Shown here: one piece after another, positions 1 through 8,400 of the stretch
Layout: every line of letters begins with the position of its first letter
Position numbering within the stretch: position 1 is the first letter of the stretch
Assembly: GCA_023427575.1 (NCBI GenBank)
Contig: JAEZAY010000472.1
Coordinates: 1 to 9,027, forward strand
Direction of reading: 5' to 3'
Source: Bacteroidota bacterium
GTDB lineage: Bacteria; Bacteroidota; Bacteroidia; Chitinophagales; Chitinophagaceae
DNA length: 9,027 nt
Program-made: the position numbers and the translations under genes
Notes under the pieces: model-generated
Database searches by the model: none
Told to the model about the DNA's origin: nothing
What the model saw: only the letters and a program-made list of their open reading frames with translations

Positions 1-124
1 TTATTTCGGTCATTTGCGAAATAACCCGGTGAATATCGCTGGAACGAAACTCCGGCATTTGCTTTTTACCGTTGCAGGAAAGCAAAAAAAGAATTGAAGT
101 GAATTATAGAATAGAAGCTTTCAT
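1..124 (-). pseudogene. 5' end of a lipoprotein gene broken by an in-frame TAA at codon 7; possible vanadium-dependent haloperoxidase
   Basis: An ATG at 124-122 lies two bases after the TAG of the propeller gene, a spacing that suggests translational coupling. It reads MKASIL, then TAA (106-104), then in the same frame FTSILFLLSC followed by NGKKQMPEF. If the TAA is ignored, this is a textbook short lipoprotein signal peptide: Lys2, a hydrophobic core, and an LLSC lipobox with Cys at codon 17 (76-74). The frame stays open to the window edge and ends in SDIHRVISQMTEI. No ATG, GTG or TTG between the TAA and the hydrophobic core gives an alternative signal peptide; the only in-frame candidate, TTG at 85-83, sits inside the core. 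The tail after the cysteine resembles, from memory, the N-terminus of Bacteroidota vanadium-dependent haloperoxidase (PAP2-like) lipoproteins, which often follow FG-GAP/ASPIC genes. The catalytic region is outside the window, so the family call is tentative. A nonsense mutation, a sequencing error or a true pseudogene would all explain the stop. Confidence 0.5.
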
Positions 125-126
125 GG

Positions 127-3100
127 CTAATTTCTTTTATAAGCCTTCAGAGCCTGGCCGTTTATTCCAAAAATCAGCAAACCATTTAGCATCTGGGCTG
201 AACGAACATCGCCCTTCAGCTTCAGCCCGGATTTAAATTGCGGAATGTATTTAAAAGTTCCATTTCCATCGTTTAATAACAAGACACCGTAATTGGCATC
301 CGACTTGCCAAAGCGAAGCCTGGCGCGGTTGATATTTCCTGTCAGCAATAAATCTTTTTTACCGTCGGCATCCCAGTCGAAAGCCGTAATGGAAAATACA
401 GGCGAGTACTGTGCTTCTACCGGCAGGGGCTGCAGTACAAAACGGTTGTTTGAATCCAGGGTGAACATGGCTGTTTGCAGATAATTCGCGTGCAGCCGGG
501 TGCTTCCTTTTAAATCTTCCTTACTAAAAATATCGCTCAGCGTTTGATCCGCATACGATGCATAACTGGTATACCGGGTACGCATGGTGCTCATCTGATC
601 GAGCAGTTCGTCGCGGGTAACATAGGGATAGGATTTTCCCTGGATATAAAAACAAAGAAGGGGATCCACCGAACCGTTGTCGTCAAAATCCTTAAAAAAC
701 ATTTCAGCCGGTTCCTGATCCGTGGCGCGGCACTGCGTATTTAATCCCTGGTTACCGGCAACCAGATCGGGACGCCCATCTCCATTTATATCTTCTACCA
801 GTAAAGTATTCCACCAACCCCGGTATTCCTTATCAAAATAGGAAGAGGTACGGTTGTTTAGAACGCCATTTTCATTTATCAATACAGTGATCGGCATCCA
901 TTCTCCCGCCAGGATCAGGTCGGCTTTATTATCGCCGTTCAGGTCGGTCCAGGTTGCGGCTGTTACCATACCCGCCTGTTTTAATTCAGGAGCTATTTTA
1001 TCAGTCTGATCCTGAAAATTCCCTTTTCCATCTCCGATTAAAATATAACTTGATGGCGGCTCCGGATACCGGCCCGGAATCACCCGGCCCCCAACAAACA
1101 AATCCGCATATCCATCCCCGTTAATATCGGCGGTACTGACACAGCTTTTTGCTACCCGCATCTCCGGCAGAGCAGAACTGGATCGCGTAAATCCGCCCTT
1201 TCCATCATTCAGGTAAAGCCGGTCTTCCAATGCAGGATCATCCGGCAAAAAATGATGATAGCCTCCGCTCGCTACATACAGATCGGGAAAGCTGTCGCCA
1301 TTTACATCTACAAAGATGGCATCCGCATCTTCGGAAATTTGGTCATTTTCAAAATCCGCCAGCTTCTGCTGCAGAAAGCTCCCTCCTTTCCGCTGCAGAA
1401 AAAGCGCAGCCGGTGTACCGGCGCCGCCGCCAATGAACAAATCTTCCAGCCCGTCTTTATTTACATCCCCCTTTACCATACAGGGACCTGAATACGACAA
1501 TGGATTGACCATTAGTGGCTGACGTTTAAAATCGTTGATCCGGGTAACAGGGTGTTGAAACTGAACCGGCGAAGCGGTTTCCGAAAACATGGTTTTTGCA
1601 TATGCCGCCGGAAGATAGATTTCCTTGGCATCCGACTCCTGTAGTGTAATGGTCTGGCCTGCTTTAACATTTTTCAGGGTTTGATGCTTGCCGCTATTCC
1701 ATACTACCCTGACCGAATCAATTTCTTTTTCTTTGCCCAGGCCGAAATGCAGCACCGGCGATACAGAAGACTGAAAGCCCCGGGCCGGCATTTGTTCAAG
1801 CATCTGATTTACACCCTTATTGAATACAGTGATCCGCGCTCCCAATCCAAAACGATTCGCAGCAACACCGTTCAGTTTCACACGAAGAAAATGATGCGCA
1901 TCCGGAATATTGTCGGATTCATTCCGGTATATAAATGCCGGTTCATTGATATTACTGATGATGAGATCCAGGTCGCCATCATTATCTAAATCCGCATAGG
2001 CGGCACCGTTACTGTTAGACGGCGCATTCATACCCCATTTTTCACCGGCATTGGTGAAGTTCAATCCATTTTCATTTTTAAAAATATAATTAACAACATT
2101 CGATGCGGGAATCTCATGTACGAGCTTCAGCACATCTTCGCGAAGAATTTTTTTATCGCGGTTTTCCAGTTTACCGCCCATGTATTTCATAAAATCCATG
2201 TTGGTAAAATCGCGAACATATCCATTAGTTACAAAAAGGTCTTTTAGCCCATCGTTGTCATAATCAGCAAGCAAAGGCGCCCAGCTCCAGTCGGTATTGG
2301 AAATACCGGCCAGTTGTCCCAGCTCACTGAAACTGCCATCGCCATTGTTCATCTGCAGCATATTGCGCATATACTGGTAATAAAATCCGGTTCGAACATT
2401 CAGATCAAATTTCTCGTAGTTATCGGGAGCAAAAAGCAGCTTCTGCCTTCTGTTATCTTCGGGCAACATATCGAGGGTTATAATGTCGGGTAGCCCATCG
2501 TTGTTTATATCTGAAATATCATTCCCCATTGAAAACTGGGAGGTATGCCCCATTGCCGATTCAATCTGGTTTGTAAACGTTCCATTGCCATTATTGAGAT
2601 AAAGAAAATCGGGCACGGCATAGTCATTGGAAATATACAGATCCGGCCAGCCATCGTTGTTGAGATCGGAAATTCCGGCACCCAGTCCGTAACTAAGTGC
2701 CGAACTGCTTATTCCTGCCCGGGCGGTAATATCGGCAAAACGATTATTGTTATTTTGATATAAACGCAGTCCATACATGGGGGCCTCAATGCCAAGTATA
2801 ACCGAAGTATTGGCTTCATCGAGTATGGGCAGGTTTCGCGGATTATGATTTAACTGTAACAAATCCAGGTCTCCATCGCGATCAAAATCAAAAAAATAAC
2901 CCTGCGTTGTATTGGCGGGAATGTTCAATCCAAATTCGGCAGTTTTATCGCTGAACCGGGGAATGCCGTTGGCATCATTGCCGAGATTTATATAGAGCTG
3001 GCTTATGAGTTTTTCGGGGCGAAGGTTTCCGGAATAGCAAATGTACAGATCCAGCAGCCCGTCACCATTTACGTCGGCCATGCTTACGCCTGTTTTCCAG

Positions 3101-3465
3101 GGGCCTTCACGGCTTACTATACCAGAAGCTTTGGTAATATCTTCAAATTTAAGATTACCCTTGTTCAGGTAAAGACTGTTTTCCTTCATATTTGCTGTGA
3201 AGTAAAGATCATCCAGCCCGTCGCCGTTCAGATCGCCGGCCGCTACTCCGCCTCCATTGTAGAAATACTCATACATTAAAATGTTGGTGTTAACCCCCTC
3301 GATCAGGCTGTCGTTAAAATAAACGCCGGTCTCTTCAGGACTTAACAGTGTAAATAGCACAGATTCTGTAGCGGACTCCGATTGCGGATCTTTGGCTTCA
3401 CAGGAATACAAAAATGGAATAAAGCAGCATCCAATTATTGCGTAAATAAATTTAGGGTAACTCAT
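127..3465 (-). CDS. FG-GAP/VCBS repeat lipoprotein with central ASPIC/UnbV domain (CRTAC1-like), about 1112 aa
   Basis: Probably a cell-envelope lipoprotein, likely surface-exposed, built from calcium-binding beta-propeller repeats; its ligand is unknown. The frame stays open back to a TTG at 3501, but the ATG at 3465 is preferred. It gives a compact signal peptide ending in LYSC (Cys22), while the TTG lies in the T run of the upstream terminator. An IIGC at 10-13 also fits a lipobox but has too short a hydrophobic run before it. Calcium-loop motifs of the form D-x-[DN]-x-[DN]-G-x-x-D or close variants begin near residues 78, 131, 193, 267, 319, 401 and 492. An ASPIC/UnbV domain follows at about 524-608 (VKLNG, NRFGLGARI, RGFQSS, LHFGLG, VVWNSG). 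Seven more motifs begin near 667, 720, 780, 841, 892, 926 and 1030. The segment around 926-978 (DFDDNGSVDP, then YVTRDELLDQM) is typical of the C-terminal half of this family. The start is 114 bases after susD, behind a hairpin, and the stop is two bases before the next ATG. Confidence 0.9.
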   Translation of the reverse strand: MSYPKFIYAIIGCCFIPFLYSCEAKDPQSESATESVLFTLLSPEETGVYFNDSLIEGVNTNILMYEYFYNGGGVAAGDLNGDGLDDLYFTANMKENSLYLNKGNLKFEDITKASGIVSREGPWKTGVSMADVNGDGLLDLYICYSGNLRPEKLISQLYINLGNDANGIPRFSDKTAEFGLNIPANTTQGYFFDFDRDGDLDLLQLNHNPRNLPILDEANTSVILGIEAPMYGLRLYQNNNNRFADITARAGISSSALSYGLGAGISDLNNDGWPDLYISNDYAVPDFLYLNNGNGTFTNQIESAMGHTSQFSMGNDISDINNDGLPDIITLDMLPEDNRRQKLLFAPDNYEKFDLNVRTGFYYQYMRNMLQMNNGDGSFSELGQLAGISNTDWSWAPLLADYDNDGLKDLFVTNGYVRDFTNMDFMKYMGGKLENRDKKILREDVLKLVHEIPASNVVNYIFKNENGLNFTNAGEKWGMNAPSNSNGAAYADLDNDGDLDLIISNINEPAFIYRNESDNIPDAHHFLRVKLNGVAANRFGLGARITVFNKGVNQMLEQMPARGFQSSVSPVLHFGLGKEKEIDSVRVVWNSGKHQTLKNVKAGQTITLQESDAKEIYLPAAYAKTMFSETASPVQFQHPVTRINDFKRQPLMVNPLSYSGPCMVKGDVNKDGLEDLFIGGGAGTPAALFLQRKGGSFLQQKLADFENDQISEDADAIFVDVNGDSFPDLYVASGGYHHFLPDDPALEDRLYLNDGKGGFTRSSSALPEMRVAKSCVSTADINGDGYADLFVGGRVIPGRYPEPPSSYILIGDGKGNFQDQTDKIAPELKQAGMVTAATWTDLNGDNKADLILAGEWMPITVLINENGVLNNRTSSYFDKEYRGWWNTLLVEDINGDGRPDLVAGNQGLNTQCRATDQEPAEMFFKDFDDNGSVDPLLCFYIQGKSYPYVTRDELLDQMSTMRTRYTSYASYADQTLSDIFSKEDLKGSTRLHANYLQTAMFTLDSNNRFVLQPLPVEAQYSPVFSITAFDWDADGKKDLLLTGNINRARLRFGKSDANYGVLLLNDGNGTFKYIPQFKSGLKLKGDVRSAQMLNGLLIFGINGQALKAYKRN

Positions 3466-3579
3466 AAGCAATAGCGGGTTTACGGGGCTTCGCGCAAGCA
3501 AAAAATCTACGCCGGGTTTTACACCGGCATAGATTTCAATTTAAGAAAATCCAGTAAGGAATTGTCAAAGCTTACAATA
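3466..3579 (-). other. Intergenic gap between susD and the propeller gene
   Basis: This 114-base gap is the longest inside the cluster; susC-susD is 10 bases and the propeller gene to the next gene is 2 bases. It holds the terminator hairpin and then about 34 bases before the ATG at 3465. The 15 bases immediately upstream of that ATG contain no purine-rich ribosome-binding site. This is usual for Bacteroidota, where many genes lack Shine-Dalgarno sequences. No complete Bacteroidota promoter (TTTG and TAnnTTTG) was found in the gap, so expression of the propeller gene probably depends on read-through or on a promoter inside susD. Confidence 0.6.
3500..3536 (-). terminator. Intrinsic terminator or attenuator after susD
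   Basis: Read on the minus strand, the left arm is AAATCTA-T-GCCGG (3536-3524), the loop is TGTAAAAC (3523-3516), and the right arm is CCGGC-G-TAGATTT (3515-3503). The arms pair over 13 positions; the single T/G opposition becomes a U-G wobble in RNA. The right arm runs directly into a stretch of six Ts (3505-3500). A stable GC-rich top, a short loop and a U run on the downstream side are the hallmarks of a Rho-independent terminator. Its place, 44 bases past the susD stop and 35 bases before the next start, suggests that part or all of the susCD transcript ends here. Confidence 0.75.
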
Positions 3580-5436
3580 CTATTGATCGTAGCCGGGATT
3601 CTGATCCAGCTTTTCATTTTTGTTCACTTCATCTCTCAGAATCGGAAGGAAATACATTTTGTCAACCCAGGTTCTGTTTTCCAGCGAATTGTCTTCCACC
3701 GGCGAGTAGGTATAATTCAATGCATTTGTCGATTTCCGGTAAGGCACGGGCATGGAAGCGCCGGGTTTCAGGGTTCCAACCACGCGGATGTACACCAGTT
3801 TGCGGCCAAGGGTTTGCGGTGCGATCATCCAGCGGCGGGCATCATGATACCTTTGCTCCTCGTAAGCCATTTCAATGCGGCGCTCATTTCTGTAACGGGT
3901 CTCCAGCGCGGCTCCGGCATCGGCCACTGCCGGCATACCCGAACGAAAACGGATCTTGTTCAGCCATTCCCTTGCAGTGATTTCGTCGCCCAGTTCAAAA
4001 CTGGCTTCAATATAATTAAACACCGCTTCGGTATAACGCAGGAAGGGCCATGGTATATACTGATCGGTATTGTTATCAACGATATCCGGATTGGGATCAA
4101 TGAATTTCCGCATATAGTATCCCGTCCAGCTTCCATTCCAGTTTTCGATGGAACTTTGCCGGGTATCCAGGCCAAAAACTCCATTGTAAACTCCTACCTG
4201 AATCTGATTGGCCGGATCAACATTTCCTGAGATTTTATCGCGTGGCTTCCAGTCCGCTCCATCATACAGAATGGAAGCATAAAAACGTGGATCACGGTCT
4301 GCATACGGATCTGCTTTCTGATCGGCATTGCTCCAGCTAAATTTGGTTCCATCCATCATTTCATAGTCATCAACCAATTGCTGAACAGGTGTATTTCCTG
4401 CCCAGTTATGATATCCGTTCGGGCCGTTGGACAAACCTACATTCTGCCCTGCGAACTCATCTTTTTCCGGAATATAATTTCTGGTGAAGATCAGTTCCAC
4501 TGCCGCCGCGGGATCGGCCTCCGTGCTTTTACTGCCCCCGCCCATGGCTATAGAAAGGTAGTTTAATTTACCCTGTTGAGGTGAGACGGGCGCGTTCAGA
4601 TCGAGTTTATATCCCGATCCAAGATCAATTACGGCTTTAGCGGCATCGCGGGCTGCCTGCCAGCGGGCATTCCGGTCGCCGCTTACATAACCCAGCAATT
4701 CCGGCTTTGCATATCCACTGATCAGTGAAGAATTTGCTTTTGCCGTGGGGATATCGTGCAGATCACTGGCGGCATATAAAAGAACTCTTGATTTTAAGGC
4801 CATGGCAGCGAGTTTGCTGGCTCTGCCTTTCTGCATGTTTTTCCCATCCAGAAGATCGGCGGCAGTATCACAATCGGCTACAATAAAATCAACGCAATCT
4901 GCATAACTGCTTCGCTCCAGCGCATAATCCTCACCCAGGCCATAGGATCTGTTTACAATCGGAACGCCCCCATAAAACCGAAGCAGTTGCTGGTAGTAAT
5001 AGGCTCTCAGGAAATGCGCTTCTCCTTTTAAACGGTCTTTCAGGTTTTCATCGGTGAATGTGGCAACTTCCAGGTTTTCCAGGGCCAGATTTGTAGCCCG
5101 GATGGCACGGTACATTGCACCCCATTCAAAGGTGTTGTTTGTCCATCCCCTGTTATCCTGATTCAAATTCCCTTCATTTATGATATTGTAGCCCCGGCCG
5201 GCATGCGTGAATACAGCTTCATCGGTAAGAGAAGCAAGCATCTCCTCGTTAAATCCGCCCATTCCCAGTCCGCTGTATGTGCCATTAACAAAGGCTTCGG
5301 CCAGAGCGCCATCTGCCCAAACATCATTGGCAGAAACCTGGCCCAGCGGACTCGTGCTAAGAAAATCTTTTTTGCAGGAACTTAGGCCGATGCCTGCAGT
5401 TAGAAGAACCAATATGCTTATTCTTAATTTTTTCAT
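3580..5436 (-). CDS. susD: SusD/RagB family outer-membrane nutrient-binding lipoprotein, 618 aa
   Basis: This is the surface lipoprotein that caps a SusC channel and captures substrate before TonB-driven import. The signal peptide runs MKKLRISILV to LSSC, with the lipid-attachment Cys at residue 21; KKDFL follows, as in many SusD proteins. Family landmarks are in the expected order: an N-terminal TPR segment at about 134-160 (GEAHFLRAYYYQQL, then FYGGVPI); a second helical repeat at about 206-223; VDDYEMMDG at 355-363; DPRFYASILYDG at 382-393; PFLRYTEAVFNYIEA at 464-478; RNERRIEMAYEEQRYHD at 516-532; LPILRDEV at 597-604; and the closing NPGYDQ. The length is in the upper part of the usual 450-650 aa range, with no break visible. 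The ATG lies 10 bases after the susC stop, so the two are almost certainly co-transcribed. The symbol denotes family membership; starch is not implied as substrate, and no linked enzyme indicates what is bound. Confidence 0.95.
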   Translation of the reverse strand: MKKLRISILVLLTAGIGLSSCKKDFLSTSPLGQVSANDVWADGALAEAFVNGTYSGLGMGGFNEEMLASLTDEAVFTHAGRGYNIINEGNLNQDNRGWTNNTFEWGAMYRAIRATNLALENLEVATFTDENLKDRLKGEAHFLRAYYYQQLLRFYGGVPIVNRSYGLGEDYALERSSYADCVDFIVADCDTAADLLDGKNMQKGRASKLAAMALKSRVLLYAASDLHDIPTAKANSSLISGYAKPELLGYVSGDRNARWQAARDAAKAVIDLGSGYKLDLNAPVSPQQGKLNYLSIAMGGGSKSTEADPAAAVELIFTRNYIPEKDEFAGQNVGLSNGPNGYHNWAGNTPVQQLVDDYEMMDGTKFSWSNADQKADPYADRDPRFYASILYDGADWKPRDKISGNVDPANQIQVGVYNGVFGLDTRQSSIENWNGSWTGYYMRKFIDPNPDIVDNNTDQYIPWPFLRYTEAVFNYIEASFELGDEITAREWLNKIRFRSGMPAVADAGAALETRYRNERRIEMAYEEQRYHDARRWMIAPQTLGRKLVYIRVVGTLKPGASMPVPYRKSTNALNYTYSPVEDNSLENRTWVDKMYFLPILRDEVNKNEKLDQNPGYDQ

Positions 5437-5446
5437 TGCTGTCAGT

Positions 5447-8400
5447 TTAGAAGGTTACACGAGCGCCGATATTAATAATTCTGGCCTGAGGGTAATACTG
5501 CCCGCTACCACTGGTGGATTCAGGATCCCAGATTTTCATCTTATCCCATGTAACTACATTTAGTCCGTTCGCATAAACCCGGAGATTGCTGATCCCTGCC
5601 TTGCTTGTGAGGTTAACCGGCAGATTATAACCCAGTTCCACATTCTTCAAACGCAGGTAATCGCTGTTTCTCAGCCAGTAGGTATTGTTTCCATAACCGC
5701 CGCCGGTAAAATAGGTTCCACCGCGATTGGCTAGTCTGGGATCCACGCTGCTTGGATTTTCAACCGACCAGCGATTGTCATAGCTCCACTTAAGGTAATT
5801 ACCAATATCCCCCGACTCTGTTCCAATGAAGAGCAGGCCTCCGGCAGCACCCTGGAAAAGGATGGAGAGGTCAAAATTCTTATACTGAAAATTCATGTTA
5901 ACCCCTCCTGTAAACCGGGGATCGCGGTTCTTATCAAGCCTTACCTGATCGAGACCATTCAGCTTATTATCGCCGTTAACATCTTTGAATTTCATATCGC
6001 CGGGAAGAAGTTTTCCGGTAATGGCAGAGTAATCGAGCTTGTTGGCATCAATTTCCGCCTGATCGCGGAATACTCCATCGTATTCATATGCCAGAAAGTT
6101 GGGCCCGTTGGTACCGAAACCATGCCCTGTTGAACGCTGGTAAACCGGAGTACTTTCATTTTCATCCCAGAACAGGATCTTATTTTTCGCATACCCACCG
6201 TTTACACTTACAGAATAGCGAAACTCGCCGATTTCATTACTATAGCCCACTTTAAACTCCCAGCCTTTATTTTCCATTTTACCAAGGTTAACCGGCGGAA
6301 GGGTCATACCGGTACTTGCCGGAGTGGTGCCCTGTTGCTGTATAAGGATATTATTCCGTTTGTTATAGAATACATCAAATTCAAAGCTCAGACGGCTGTT
6401 TAACAGGGATCCTTCCAAACCGAGGTTTGCATTATTGGCCACCTCCCAGGTGAAGTTTGGATTGGGAACCCTGGTTTCGAATAGTGTGTTCTGAACCTGA
6501 TCGTTCAGGATATAGGTTCCGAAACTATATGTTGGCAGGTAAGCATACTCTTGCAGGGAACCGTTAAAGAAAACCTGGTCGTTCCCCATTTGCCCGTAAG
6601 AACCTCTGATTTTTAGATTGTCGACAAAACCAACCCCGCGGAAAAAGTTTTCCTGTGAAATATTCCATCCCAACAGGATCCCGGGAAAAAATCCAAAGCG
6701 GTCCTGCTCCGGAAAAATATATGAGCCATCATATCGCCATACGAATTCGGCGAGGTATTTTTCTTTGTAATTATATCCTACGCGGCCGAAATAGCTAAGA
6801 CGGGCTCTTTCGAAACCACCCCCCGAGTTGTTCTGTTCGGCTGTTCCCCCGGCAAATAACTGATCCACCGCCGGCGAAATATAATAACGACGAAACGCAT
6901 TGAAGTTGGTTCCTTCCACTGTTTCTTTTGTAACTCCCGCGAGGAAGTTTAGGGTATGATCGCCGAAAACCCGGTCGTAGTTCATCAAACCGGTCAGATT
7001 CACATTAAGCTGGTAATCTTCCCGCTGTGTTAAACGGGGATCGGTGAAGGTGGAACGAACCGTTTTATTCAGTTTGGGAGTGGTTCCGTCCGCTTCATAC
7101 GAGGATCCATCCCAGAAATACAAAGACCAGGGCGTTTCCCAGCGTTTGCCGCGCAGAAAATAATTGTCAACAGCGCCCATTCCGGTAAATTTCAGGCCTT
7201 CAATTCCAGGTATCAGGATCTCAAATTTTCCATTTAACTGTACATAGTCGCGTTTGTCTTTATCGTAGCCGGTTTCATTCGTCGTGATCACAATGGGATT
7301 TTCGCCATTTTCGATATCCGGGCCGGGAAGCCCGTTTGGCCAAACCTCCTGCTCGGTTGGTTTACCCCGCATCATCATCCGGAATATGGCACCCGCGCCT
7401 TTTGTAGGAAAAAAGCGATATTCTTCCCTGGCGGTAAGACCCAGGCTGGTATTGATCCATTTGTTCACTTTGGCATCCAGGTTCAAACGAATATCATATT
7501 GTTTGTAACCGGTTGCCGAACGTTTATAGTAACCATCCTGGTTCTGGTAACCAATGGAAGCCAGGTACCGCACATTTTCGGAGCCGCCACTAAGCTGCAG
7601 GTTGTGCCGGGTTTGTGGAGACCATTTTTTCAATGTGGTATTGAACCAGTCGGTGTCTGGAAATCCCCAGGGATCCGATCCGTCGCCATGTTTTTGAATG
7701 GATGAAGGCGGATAAGGGGCATTCACCAGGGTTCCACCAATGGTTGTGTAGTTCCCCGCATTGCCGAAAGCCGCCCAGGCCTGAGGCCATTCAGCAGAGG
7801 GAACACTTTTAAACAGCTCCAGCTCATTTACCATGGTGGCATATTGTACGGCGTTCGACATCTCGGGGATGCGGGTGGGCTGCGACCAGCCCTGGTTAAA
7901 ATCGTAGGAGATGGTGGGTTTTCCCGACTTTCCTCTTTTGGTAGTGATCAGTATAACCCCATTTGCGGCCCTGGCGCCATAAATGGCGGCAGAGGCATCT
8001 TTCAAAACCGAAATACTTTCTATATCCGCCGGATTAAGGCGGTCAAGACCACCGGCTCTTTCAGGAATCCCATCAATAACGATCAGGGCACTGCTATTTC
8101 CCAGCGTATTTGTTCCGCGGATCCGGATGGCCGAACCATCGTAACCGGGTTCTCCACTGCTTTGGATTGTTGTTACACCGGGCAAACGGCCGCCAAGTGA
8201 GTTCGACAGGTTCACAGAGGGCGATTTGGCCAGTTCCGTTCCTTTAACAGTGGCCACCGAGCCAGTAACCGTTACCTTCTTTTGTGTAGCATATCCCACC
8301 ACAATCACCTGTTGCATATCCTCATTGGTAAGTTCGTACTGGTAATTTACCGTGGTTTGACTCCCCAGCGCCAGTTCTCTGGTTGTACTGCCCACATAAC

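Noticed and set aside
3466..3501. An upstream TTG start for the propeller gene, adding 12 residues.
   Set aside because: The TTG lies in the T run of the terminator hairpin and would place extra residues before a good signal peptide. The ATG at 3465 gives a standard lipoprotein leader.
3562..4230. A 222-codon plus-strand frame opposite the 3' end of susD, with a hydrophobic N-terminus that looks like a membrane helix.
   Set aside because: It starts at a TTG and lies almost wholly opposite the conserved C-terminal part of susD, whose family motifs are unmistakable. The hydrophobic start is a by-product of the complementary codons, and no recognisable family is visible.
7844..8200. A 118-codon plus-strand frame opposite the SusC plug domain.
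   Set aside because: It is fully antisense to highly conserved plug motifs and has no family resemblance; it is a shadow of susC codon use.
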